Program-made: the position numbers and the translations under genes
Assembly (NCBI GenBank): GCA_020630525.1
Contig: JAHDBF010000004.1
Coordinates: 1-33,312 of the forward strand
Origin: Saprospiraceae bacterium
GTDB taxonomy: Bacteria; Bacteroidota; Bacteroidia; Chitinophagales; Saprospiraceae
Direction: 5' to 3'
DNA: 33,312 nt
The notes under the pieces: generated by a model
What the model saw: the letters and a program-made list of their open reading frames with translations, nothing else
Database searches by the model: none
Told to the model about the DNA's origin: nothing
Shown: positions 17,460-25,840 of the stretch, in pieces
Numbering within the stretch: position 1 is the stretch's first letter
Layout of the letters: the number at the start of each line of letters is the position of its first letter

Positions 17460-20060
17460 TTGATTTCGGATTACAATAAAATATACTTTAGCTTTTTAAT
17501 AATATGCTCAATTGCCACAAAGTGCATTGCGCAATCAGCATATTTTGAGATTTTATACTCCAATATCTCACTAGCAGAAGTTATCGAAGATTTAGAAAAA
17601 AATCATCAATTATTATTTAGCTACAAAGATCAAGACATTGACAACATCAACATAGCATGTGAAGTAAAAACTGACAACCTTAATATACTTATCCAAGAAA
17701 TTCTTGAAGATAGTAATCTAGATTTCGAAATTGTAGATAACAATTTTATAATACTTAAAAACAATATTAAAGACTATAAAATCTGTGGCAATGTTTTTGA
17801 TGAATTAAGTCAAGTTCCTTTACCATATGCTTCCATTATTATTAATAAAACGACAAAGGGAACAAGTACTGACTCATTGGGCAATTTTGGTTTTATGCAT
17901 ACGTCGAAAGAAAATCAAAGTGTAATAGTAAGCTATGTAGGTTATGAAAAAAAAGAATTTCCTATTACCTCATTTAATAATAACTGCATAGATATCCCAC
18001 TTTCGATTTCAGAACAAAATGTCCCTTACCTAGTGATAAAAGATTACATAACAGACGGAATCACTCTTGACAATAACGGAAGTAGTACAAGTATTAGATT
18101 ACAAAGGGTTGGGCTGTTGGCTGGTCAGACAGATACCGATGTATTAAAAACCTTACAATTCTTGCCCGGAATAAATGCACCAAGTTCTAAGGCATCGGAT
18201 ACATATATCAGAGGTGGAACTCCAGACCAAAATTTAATAATCTGGGAAGATATTCCTCTTTATCATACCGCCCATTACTTTGGGATGATCTCAGCTATTA
18301 ATCCAAATATTGTAAAAAATATCGAAGTATACAGAGGTGGGTTTGGCGCAGAATATGGTGGAAAAATTGCAGGCGTAATTGATATTAAAGCTGATGATGA
18401 AAAAGATAAAAAACCTTATATAGGCATATCTTCAAATTTTATAAATAATGCCATATATGGAAAACAGTATGTAGATAAAAAGAAAAAAACCGCTTTTATA
18501 TTTTCAATCCGCCGATCATATGATGAATTATTTACCACTCCTACAATATTAAATATTAGTAGATTCAATCAACAAGGATTTATCGTAGGAGATAGAGACT
18601 TATTAGAATTGCCTGACAACATTAAAGTCAATAGTGATTTTAGTTTTCTTGATGGAAATATAAAATTGAGCAGTAGGATAAATAAAAAAAACAGAATAGA
18701 TTTTTCAGGTCTCTTCGTTCAAAATAATTTTGATGATCTCATTTTAGACAATAATAGAATGGAATCACAAAGAGATACATTCGAGTTATCAAATATTGGC
18801 GCTAGTGTAAATTGGGAATACAATTGGAGTAATAGAATTAAAAGTAAACTCAAATTAATTAACACAACTTATAATTACGATTATAATTATGTCATTCAAT
18901 CGGAACCACAACATACTGTCAGCTTATCAGGAGTTAAAAAGAATGAAATAACCGATCAACAAGTCTCTTATATTACAGATTATAAAACCAAGAAAAACAT
19001 GAACTTTTCTTTGGGATATCATTTTACCAATTATGATATAAAATATAAAATAAGCCAAACAAATAAAAATCAAAATGAACTTGACGACGACGCTGAATCT
19101 GAAGCAAATCTTCATGCGCTTTTTATAAAATATGACAACCCAATAAATAATATTTTAGGTATAAATCTAGGTTTGAGAAGTAGTTATTATAATTCAGACA
19201 AAAAATTCTACCTAGAACCACGAGTCCGTCTTGCAAAAGCAATTAATGATAATTTTTCATTAAGTTTTAACTACGGCAGACATTTTCAGTTTGCATCTCA
19301 AGTAATAGAATTTAAAGGAAGTGAAACTGGTTTGAGTTTGCCATTATGGGCATTGACCAGTAGATCTATCCCAGTCCAAAAAGCTGACCTTTTTCAACTA
19401 GGAACAATATTCGAAAAAAACAATTGGCTTATCGACCTGCAAATGTATCATCGCAAAACAAATGGAATTAGCAGTAGAGTTTATGATTTTGATTTTATTG
19501 AAGGTGGCGAGTCAGAAATAGGAAATGCGATTACAAATGGAATAGATGTTTTAGTTAAAAAAAGATTTTGGAAAGTAAGATCTTGGATCGCATACTCATA
19601 CAGTTATTCTAAACTTTCATTCAAAAGAATTAGATTTAAAGAATTTCCTGTTGATCACGACCAAAGACATGTTTTACAATGGTCAAACCAAATAAAAATC
19701 AATAGATTCCAGCTTGCAATCTCCTATAAGTTTAGTACTGGTCTTCCATACTCATTTGCAAACAACTTTGAGCAGGAGATGAATCAAAATGACTTTGAAT
19801 TAATATATGAAGGCATAAATAATTATAGACTTAAAAACATCCACGAAGTAAATTTTTCAGCACAATATCAACTGAATAAATCAGATAAAAAATGGAAAGC
19901 TTATTTGCTGTTTTCAATAACAAATTTATTAAACAGAAATAATATTTTCAATAGAGTTTATTATGTTGATAGCACTGCAAATCAAACACCACATATAGAA
20001 TTCAGACAAAAAGCAAATATGGTTTTTACACCTAATGTTTCTTTGAATTTTGAGTTTTAA
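17460..20060 (+). CDS. TonB-dependent outer-membrane receptor with N-terminal STN signalling domain
   Basis: 866 aa. It begins with a TTG codon; no ATG is available before the signal peptide (MISDYNKIYFSFLIICSIATKCIAQ). An STN domain (27-100; NISLAEVIEDLEKNHQLLFSYKD) is the part that signals to FecR. Next comes a carboxypeptidase-regulatory-like domain (107-190; ICGNVFDELSQVPLPYASIIINKTTKGTSTDSLGNF). The plug (about 205-315) contains IRGGTPDQNLIIWEDIPLYH and EVYRGGFGAEYGGKIAGVIDI, and a ~550-aa beta-barrel ends in an aromatic strand (VSLNFEF). It should bind a ligand and import it with TonB energy while reporting to FecR. No SusD partner is adjacent, so a siderophore-like or non-SusCD substrate is plausible. 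The ligand is unknown. Confidence 0.9.
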   Translation: MISDYNKIYFSFLIICSIATKCIAQSAYFEILYSNISLAEVIEDLEKNHQLLFSYKDQDIDNINIACEVKTDNLNILIQEILEDSNLDFEIVDNNFIILKNNIKDYKICGNVFDELSQVPLPYASIIINKTTKGTSTDSLGNFGFMHTSKENQSVIVSYVGYEKKEFPITSFNNNCIDIPLSISEQNVPYLVIKDYITDGITLDNNGSSTSIRLQRVGLLAGQTDTDVLKTLQFLPGINAPSSKASDTYIRGGTPDQNLIIWEDIPLYHTAHYFGMISAINPNIVKNIEVYRGGFGAEYGGKIAGVIDIKADDEKDKKPYIGISSNFINNAIYGKQYVDKKKKTAFIFSIRRSYDELFTTPTILNISRFNQQGFIVGDRDLLELPDNIKVNSDFSFLDGNIKLSSRINKKNRIDFSGLFVQNNFDDLILDNNRMESQRDTFELSNIGASVNWEYNWSNRIKSKLKLINTTYNYDYNYVIQSEPQHTVSLSGVKKNEITDQQVSYITDYKTKKNMNFSLGYHFTNYDIKYKISQTNKNQNELDDDAESEANLHALFIKYDNPINNILGINLGLRSSYYNSDKKFYLEPRVRLAKAINDNFSLSFNYGRHFQFASQVIEFKGSETGLSLPLWALTSRSIPVQKADLFQLGTIFEKNNWLIDLQMYHRKTNGISSRVYDFDFIEGGESEIGNAITNGIDVLVKKRFWKVRSWIAYSYSYSKLSFKRIRFKEFPVDHDQRHVLQWSNQIKINRFQLAISYKFSTGLPYSFANNFEQEMNQNDFELIYEGINNYRLKNIHEVNFSAQYQLNKSDKKWKAYLLFSITNLLNRNNIFNRVYYVDSTANQTPHIEFRQKANMVFTPNVSLNFEF

Positions 20061-20154
20061 TATTAGCTATAGCCTATTTTTAACTATTATAAGCACCTTC
20101 ATTATTCTATTATGTATTATATTGGTTTCAATTAATCATACTACCCATTTTTTT

Positions 20155-21621
20155 ATGTTCAGAATATCCATATTTGTTCTACTCACAGTTATATTTTCTT
20201 TACCAATATTTGCTCAAACAACAGATTGTATTTCAAATAGGTATCAAGAAAGTGTATTTAATAATATCCAAATAGATTCTGACATTACTTATGGTTCAGC
20301 ACCAAATATCTATGGCTTTAATCAAAGCCTAGAACTAGATTTATATCAACCGGATCCTAGCGAAGAATACTTGGGCAAACGACCATTGATCGTCATGTTT
20401 TTTGGAGGTGCATACATAACAGGCAGTAAGAATGATGCTGATATGGAAGCATGGTGTGACAGCTTAGCGCATTATGGTTATGTATGTGCTGCTGCAGAAT
20501 ATAGACTTGACAATGCTGCACATTTTGCTTTACCAAATCAAGGTGTAAGAGCAGCATATAGAGCAATCCAAGATGGTAGAGCAGCCATCAGATATTTATT
20601 AGAAGATCCAGACAATTTAAATTTAAACATTGATCCAGAACACATTTATGTGGGTGGTGAAAGTGCAGGTGCTATTACTGCGCTACATATCGCTTATATG
20701 GAAGAAGCCGAACGTCCTGCAGAAACTTATGACATTGGTTTTTTAGATCCTGACATGGGTTGCATAGATTGCACAGGAAACAACTATAATCAACCATTTA
20801 CCATAAAAGGAATAATTGATCTTTGGGGTGCAACTCTAGATACTGATTTTATAGATGCTTCAGAAAATGTGCCTACTGTTATCATTCATGGCGATCAAGA
20901 TGATATAGTACCCTACGATTCTGGACCACCATTTAACGTTCCATTATTTCCAACAATGTATGGTGCACTTCCATTAGATGCAACAATGACTGCAAAAAAT
21001 ATCACGCATGAATTTCATCCTTACCCTGGAGAAGGTCATGTCATATACGGAATACCGTCAGGGATAGTAACTTTTCCAAATGATTATTGGGAACCGATAT
21101 TTACTCAAGGTCATGAGTTTTTATATAACAAAACTATGGCTTATGATTCTCCAACACCGATTGGTGCTTTAACAGTTTGTCCTGGAGATACAGAAACGTA
21201 CTCTGTCCCTGCAAATCCGAATTCCACTTTTTGTTGGGACATCACTAATGGGACTATAATCTCTTCGAATACAAATCAAGTAACTGTACAATGGAATAGT
21301 CTACCAGCAACATTGAGTGTCACAGAAGAAAATTGCATAGATGTAATTGGAACTAAAAAAACTATTAACATCAATCCATTAAATCCATCTTCTTATACCA
21401 ACGCAAATGGGAATATGCTTACAGGAATCCAAAACCCAATTGCAGATTACGAAACTGATGGTGCAATAGAATCAAATCAAATCATACAACTCGATCCCAT
21501 CAATCCAAGTAATTTAAATGTGGATTACGATAGTAAAACAATGATAGAATTACAGAGTGGTTTTGAAACTAGGATTGGTCCTGTATTTCATGCTTTTATT
21601 GATGGATGTGGTGGGCAATAA
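20155..21621 (+). CDS. Secreted alpha/beta-hydrolase (carboxylesterase-like) with PKD-like and coathanger C-terminus
   Basis: 488 aa from the ATG at 20155. The track's longer form starts at a TTG at 20050 inside the receptor gene, but MFRISIFVLLTVIFSLPIFAQ is a clean signal peptide. The hydrolase core has an oxyanion-type loop FFGGAYITGS, the nucleophile elbow GGESAGA (Ser170), a probable acid HGDQDDIVPY (Asp249) and a catalytic His in GEGHVIYG (His295). Other loops have extra cysteines (CIDCTGN). A PKD/Ig-like domain follows (VCPGDTETYSVPANPNSTFCWDI...). The C-terminus (IELQSGFETRIGPVFHAFIDGCGGQ) is coathanger-like, as in the 7730 gene. It probably hydrolyses an ester outside the cell; the substrate is unknown. 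It follows the receptor by 94 nt and may share its regulation. Confidence 0.85.
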   Translation: MFRISIFVLLTVIFSLPIFAQTTDCISNRYQESVFNNIQIDSDITYGSAPNIYGFNQSLELDLYQPDPSEEYLGKRPLIVMFFGGAYITGSKNDADMEAWCDSLAHYGYVCAAAEYRLDNAAHFALPNQGVRAAYRAIQDGRAAIRYLLEDPDNLNLNIDPEHIYVGGESAGAITALHIAYMEEAERPAETYDIGFLDPDMGCIDCTGNNYNQPFTIKGIIDLWGATLDTDFIDASENVPTVIIHGDQDDIVPYDSGPPFNVPLFPTMYGALPLDATMTAKNITHEFHPYPGEGHVIYGIPSGIVTFPNDYWEPIFTQGHEFLYNKTMAYDSPTPIGALTVCPGDTETYSVPANPNSTFCWDITNGTIISSNTNQVTVQWNSLPATLSVTEENCIDVIGTKKTININPLNPSSYTNANGNMLTGIQNPIADYETDGAIESNQIIQLDPINPSNLNVDYDSKTMIELQSGFETRIGPVFHAFIDGCGGQ

Positions 21622-21882
21622 TTGTTTAATCATAAAAGAATTCTCCATTCATAAATTGTAATTTATTTATGTAAATTTTAGCGCTTTATTAAAGATAATG
21701 AAGGCTTAATTCTATCGCCTCTCCGTTGTCTCAAGCATGACAAAAAAACACTTATCTTTAATTCTTCTATTAAACTAATTTTTAAAGCGTAACTTAAAGT
21801 TTAGAAAACACTCTCTCACTCCTGCAATTCTGCATGGAGTAAACCTTTTTATATTAACATCTATAATCTAAAGCAAAACTTC
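21622..21882. other. Intergenic region between esterase and dikinase-like gene
   Basis: This 261-nt stretch has no credible gene. It contains the inverted-repeat element at 21682-21789 and a short near-palindrome ATAAATTGTAATTTAT at 21651-21666. No clear intrinsic terminator follows the esterase gene, so read-through into 21883 is possible. Confidence 0.55.
21682..21789. repeat. Nested inverted-repeat intergenic element
   Basis: Outer arms CGCTTTA (21682-21688) and TAAAGCG (21783-21789) enclose perfect 11-bp inner arms ATTAAAGATAA (21688-21698) and TTATCTTTAAT (21752-21762). The interior is clearly higher in GC than its flanks. On the minus strand it reads GTCATGCTTGAGACAAC..., which looks like dispersed intergenic repeats of other genomes. 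It could be a REP/MITE remnant or a structured leader. Confidence 0.5.
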
Positions 21883-24800
21883 ATGCTTAAACATTTAATT
21901 TTCACCTTGTTTTTTTGGTCAGTGATATACAGTATTGCCTTTACACAGAATGTCCCAATTCAAAATTATACAATAAATAATTTAGGTCAAGTAGAACTAG
22001 AAATCGAGGCGCAAGCTGACAAATATTATATCCTTACAACAAATCATGAACCTAGTTCGAATTATGAATCAAACACATCAATAACAATGGGTGTTGATGG
22101 CAATTTGATTATTACAGAACCGCTAGGTGCATACTCCGAACAAAACTATAAAGTCACTGCTTATGATATAGATGAACCAGGAGATATTGATAATGATGGT
22201 ATAGATGATATCACCGAATTTAATAATACACCAAATGTTTCTCCTTTAAACTTTGCAGACGAAATCTCAATTCAAGATGGGAGTGTATATATCGATTCTA
22301 AAGAAATGTTTTCTGAATTAGCTGTAGTAAATGATGACATACCTTGGGCACCATTCTTAAATAACCAAGAATTTGCAAAATTTGTAATTGTAAATCAGGA
22401 CTCTGATGAAGCTAGAGTATATTTTGTTAACAGCAAAACACACTACATACATGCTGACTTTATATATACCATCGACACAAATGACGATGAAGTAACAACT
22501 GGGGAAATTGTATATAATCCAAACGAAATTATGCCTAATGGTGTCATTGGTAGTTATTCCTTTAACTATTCATTTGGTGATGCTTATTCCTTTGAATACA
22601 CACAGAAAACATTTGAATTACTTGCAGCAAATATGCCTTTTTTACAAAATAACTTTCAACATTTTATTGGGAGCCAAGGAGAAAACACATATGAAAATAA
22701 TTATAAAAATGATTATGAAGGTTCAAGAATTAATGTTGTTTTAGAATCAGAATTTGTAGAAGATGTTGATTACATTCCATTTAATCAAGCAGAAGGATTT
22801 GGTTTTTTTAGACAGATGACTTTGGATGAAAATCCAGGATCAAGAGATGTAGTATTGTATGATGCCTTACCCAATTCGCTACCAAGAGTGGGAGGCATTA
22901 TAACCTCCGTAATTCAAACTCCGTTATCCCACGTAAACCTAAGAGCAATCCAAGACAACTTACCTAATGCATATATTAAAAATCCTCTGGAAATAGATTC
23001 AATTTCAAACTTGTTAGAAAAATATATTTATTACAAAGTAGAACAAGATAAATATATCATACGAGAAGCCACCATCGAAGAAGTTAATGCATGGTACGAA
23101 AAACTGAGACCAACAGAAGATCAAATTCCAGAAAGAGACTTAAGCAAAACTGAAATTCTACCACTTGATGAAATAGAATTTGAAATGGCGACATCCTTCG
23201 GTGCAAAATGTGCTAATGTGGCGACGATGAGAAAATTTGGTTTCCCAGAAGGAACAATTCCTAATGGTTTTGGAGTACCTTTTTACTACTATGATGAATT
23301 TATGAAATTCAATGGATTTTATGAAAAGGTAGAAAATATGATTTCTGATCCAACATTTATTTCAGACTTAGAAAGTCGTATTGAAATACTGAGCGATTTT
23401 AGAAAAGAAATCAAAGATGCAGACATGCCTCAGTGGATGTTGGATGATTTACAAGAAATGCATGATTCTTTTCCAGAAGGTACTTCAATCAGATGTCGCT
23501 CTAGTACCAATAATGAAGATTTACCAGGATTTAGTGGCGCTGGATTATATACTTCTAAAACCCAGCATCCAGAAGAAGGACATATTTCTAAATCTATAAA
23601 ACAAGTCTATGCCAGCATGTGGAATTTTAGAGCATATGACGAACGAGATTTTTACAGAATAGACCATTATATTGCAGCAATGGGAGTACTTTGTCACCCA
23701 AATTATCAAGACGAAAAATCCAATGGCGTAGGTGTCAGTATCGATCCAATTTACGAAACAGAAAACACTTTTTACCTAAATACTCAAGTGGGTGAATTTC
23801 TTATCACAAACCCAGATGCAAACTCTATTCCTGAAGAAATATTATTAAATACCGATCCAGAAGAAGGATATACTGTATTAAGAAGATCAAACCTTGTAGG
23901 TAATAACGAACTTGTCATGGGAGAAGATTACCTTAATCTAATGAGGGAATATCTTAGTGTAATTCATGATGAATTTGAAATATTGTATAATGTAGTTGGT
24001 GCAGAAGGTTTTGGGATGGATATAGAATATAAGGTTACGAAAGACGACCAATTAATCATAAAACAAGCAAGACCTTGGGTTTCATTTTGGTCAAATATTA
24101 AATCAAATTTCGATCTTGGTGTTGTAGAAATTACAAAACCACAAAGTGCATCTACGCTTGGTGATTCAGAACTCGTAACCGCAAAAATTGCAAACCAAGG
24201 ATTGCGGGAAATAAGAGATTTTGAGTTATCATTAATATTGAATAATGAAATAGTAGAAACCTTAAGTATATCAGATACCTTAGCTCCTCAAAGTTCAAAA
24301 GAATATCAATTTACAACACCTATAGACCTTTCTGAAATTGGTTTTTATAATGTAGGTGCTATTGTTTATCACGCTGAAGATGGTTACAGCACAAATGACA
24401 CATTGATATCTACGATAAGTAAACTGCATTTATTAGAAGGAGGAATCATGGCTTCGTTAAAGAAAGTAGATTGCAGTAATGCCATTGAAGCAACAGCAAC
24501 CATTACTAATTATGGTGAATCATCATTCAGTAATACTCAAATAGAAGTTATTGTAAACGGAATCACTGTAGACACTTTTGATTATGGTTTTAGCATTCCC
24601 TATTTAGCAGAAGTAAATATAACAATTCCAATTTCAGAAAATCTTCAGGAAGAAAATAATGAAATCACTTTAAATCTATTGAGTATAAATGGTGAACAAG
24701 ATGCAATATCTACTAATAATTCCTCTTCGTTCACAACTAGTTTAGATACTGAATACGACAATGTTACTTTGACAATAAATACTGATGATTTTTCTGAAGA

Positions 24801-25593
24801 AACTTCGTGGGAATTAAGGGATGATCAATCAAATGAAATTGTAGGTTCAGGTGTTTTAGGTGCAAATTTAGAATTTTACACAGCAGATGTATGTGTCAAT
24901 TATAACTCTTGTTTTACACTCTATGTTTATGACACTTATAGTGATGGAATTTGTTGCAGTTTTGGAGAAGGAAATTTTTCTTTAGAAAATAACATTGGCG
25001 AGACACTTATATCAAACAACGGAGATTTTGGAAGTAAAGCAGTGGAATTCTTTTGTTTAGATGGTGAAGGCTGCGGACTTACTGCTGATGTCCAGACAAT
25101 AAATGCAAGCAACGCGAATGCTTCAGATGGAACAATTATTATTTCCACAGATTCAGAAAGTGAAGCTTTTGAATATAGTATCGATGGTGGAGAAAATTAC
25201 ACTACTGATAATATTTTTGAAAACTTATCATCCGGGGAGTACACCATCATAGTTGCAAATCAAGCGGCAAATTGTTATTATGAAGAAAATATTTTCTTAG
25301 GGATTAATAATATTTCATCAACTGAAGAGTATGCTTCAAACGACTTAATACTATTTCCAAATCCGACTACAGGAATTTTCTACTTTGATACAAATAATAA
25401 ATATGGATTCTCAAGTGGATTACATCTTGAAATTTACAACCATCTTGGAGAATTGATAAATAAAGATTCATTTTCAGAAAAAGAAAGTGATGGTAAAGCC
25501 AAATTCTCATTAGAGCCATACGCCAATGGCATTTATGTCATAAAATGCTTTAATCAAGATTTTGAAAAATACTTTCGGGTAGTTAAGATATAA
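21883..25593 (+). CDS. Secreted PEP/pyruvate-binding dikinase-like protein with T9SS type A sorting domain
   Basis: 1236 aa with a signal peptide (MLKHLIFTLFFWSVIYSIAFTQ). A Ca-binding-like DIDNDGIDDITE loop is at 101-112. A phosphohistidine-type domain with TPLSHVNLRA (His350) resembles glucan water dikinases and uncharacterised PEP-synthase relatives. The ATP-grasp-like PEP/pyruvate-binding domain (about 435-735) includes FGAKCANVATMRKFGF (Lys442), IRCRSSTNNEDLPGFSGAGLYTS (Arg537/Arg539) and a terminal KQARPW (728-731). Two CARDB-like beta domains (about 745-930) follow, then a Cys-rich YDTYSDGICCSFGEG domain (about 1016-1032), a SprB-like repeat (about 1062-1140) and a Por-secretion tail (ILFPNPTTGIF, 1157 on). 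The family core transfers phosphate from ATP through a histidine. Here the protein is clearly exported, so substrate and phosphate donor are open questions. Confidence 0.85.
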   Translation: MLKHLIFTLFFWSVIYSIAFTQNVPIQNYTINNLGQVELEIEAQADKYYILTTNHEPSSNYESNTSITMGVDGNLIITEPLGAYSEQNYKVTAYDIDEPGDIDNDGIDDITEFNNTPNVSPLNFADEISIQDGSVYIDSKEMFSELAVVNDDIPWAPFLNNQEFAKFVIVNQDSDEARVYFVNSKTHYIHADFIYTIDTNDDEVTTGEIVYNPNEIMPNGVIGSYSFNYSFGDAYSFEYTQKTFELLAANMPFLQNNFQHFIGSQGENTYENNYKNDYEGSRINVVLESEFVEDVDYIPFNQAEGFGFFRQMTLDENPGSRDVVLYDALPNSLPRVGGIITSVIQTPLSHVNLRAIQDNLPNAYIKNPLEIDSISNLLEKYIYYKVEQDKYIIREATIEEVNAWYEKLRPTEDQIPERDLSKTEILPLDEIEFEMATSFGAKCANVATMRKFGFPEGTIPNGFGVPFYYYDEFMKFNGFYEKVENMISDPTFISDLESRIEILSDFRKEIKDADMPQWMLDDLQEMHDSFPEGTSIRCRSSTNNEDLPGFSGAGLYTSKTQHPEEGHISKSIKQVYASMWNFRAYDERDFYRIDHYIAAMGVLCHPNYQDEKSNGVGVSIDPIYETENTFYLNTQVGEFLITNPDANSIPEEILLNTDPEEGYTVLRRSNLVGNNELVMGEDYLNLMREYLSVIHDEFEILYNVVGAEGFGMDIEYKVTKDDQLIIKQARPWVSFWSNIKSNFDLGVVEITKPQSASTLGDSELVTAKIANQGLREIRDFELSLILNNEIVETLSISDTLAPQSSKEYQFTTPIDLSEIGFYNVGAIVYHAEDGYSTNDTLISTISKLHLLEGGIMASLKKVDCSNAIEATATITNYGESSFSNTQIEVIVNGITVDTFDYGFSIPYLAEVNITIPISENLQEENNEITLNLLSINGEQDAISTNNSSSFTTSLDTEYDNVTLTINTDDFSEETSWELRDDQSNEIVGSGVLGANLEFYTADVCVNYNSCFTLYVYDTYSDGICCSFGEGNFSLENNIGETLISNNGDFGSKAVEFFCLDGEGCGLTADVQTINASNANASDGTIIISTDSESEAFEYSIDGGENYTTDNIFENLSSGEYTIIVANQAANCYYEENIFLGINNISSTEEYASNDLILFPNPTTGIFYFDTNNKYGFSSGLHLEIYNHLGELINKDSFSEKESDGKAKFSLEPYANGIYVIKCFNQDFEKYFRVVKI

Positions 25594-25647
25594 TGAATTA
25601 ATACAACAAGTTATTTAATTGACTTGTATATGAAAATTCTAATAAAA

Positions 25648-25672
25648 GGAACAGAAAAAAGATTTCTGTTCC
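25648..25672. terminator. Probable terminator hairpin after the dikinase-like gene
   Basis: A perfect 10-bp stem GGAACAGAAA / TTTCTGTTCC has a 5-nt loop (AAAGA), 54 nt after the stop. The following T-tract is weak (GCTCATTT), so it may be a processing or attenuation hairpin instead. Confidence 0.55.
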
Positions 25673-25840
25673 GCTCATTTATAAGATAACCGACAAAAAT
25701 CACATTAATGTCATAGATCAGCACAATTATTGTATTTGTTAAATATTGAGGATACACTTTTCATTTTTAGTATCAATAAATACAACTCTTGATCCTTTAA
25801 GTGTTAAGTGCTATATTATAACAAAACAATAATTTAAAAC

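Noticed and set aside
20050-20154. TTG-started N-terminal extension of the esterase, overlapping the receptor gene
   Set aside because: The ATG at 20155 opens directly onto a clean signal peptide ending in FAQ. The extension would add a second hydrophobic segment and overlap the receptor gene's stop.
21651-21666. Near-palindrome ATAAATTGTAATTTAT as an operator
   Set aside because: In such AT-rich intergenic DNA a 7-bp dyad is expected by chance, and it is not placed at a recognisable promoter. It is mentioned only as part of the intergenic description.
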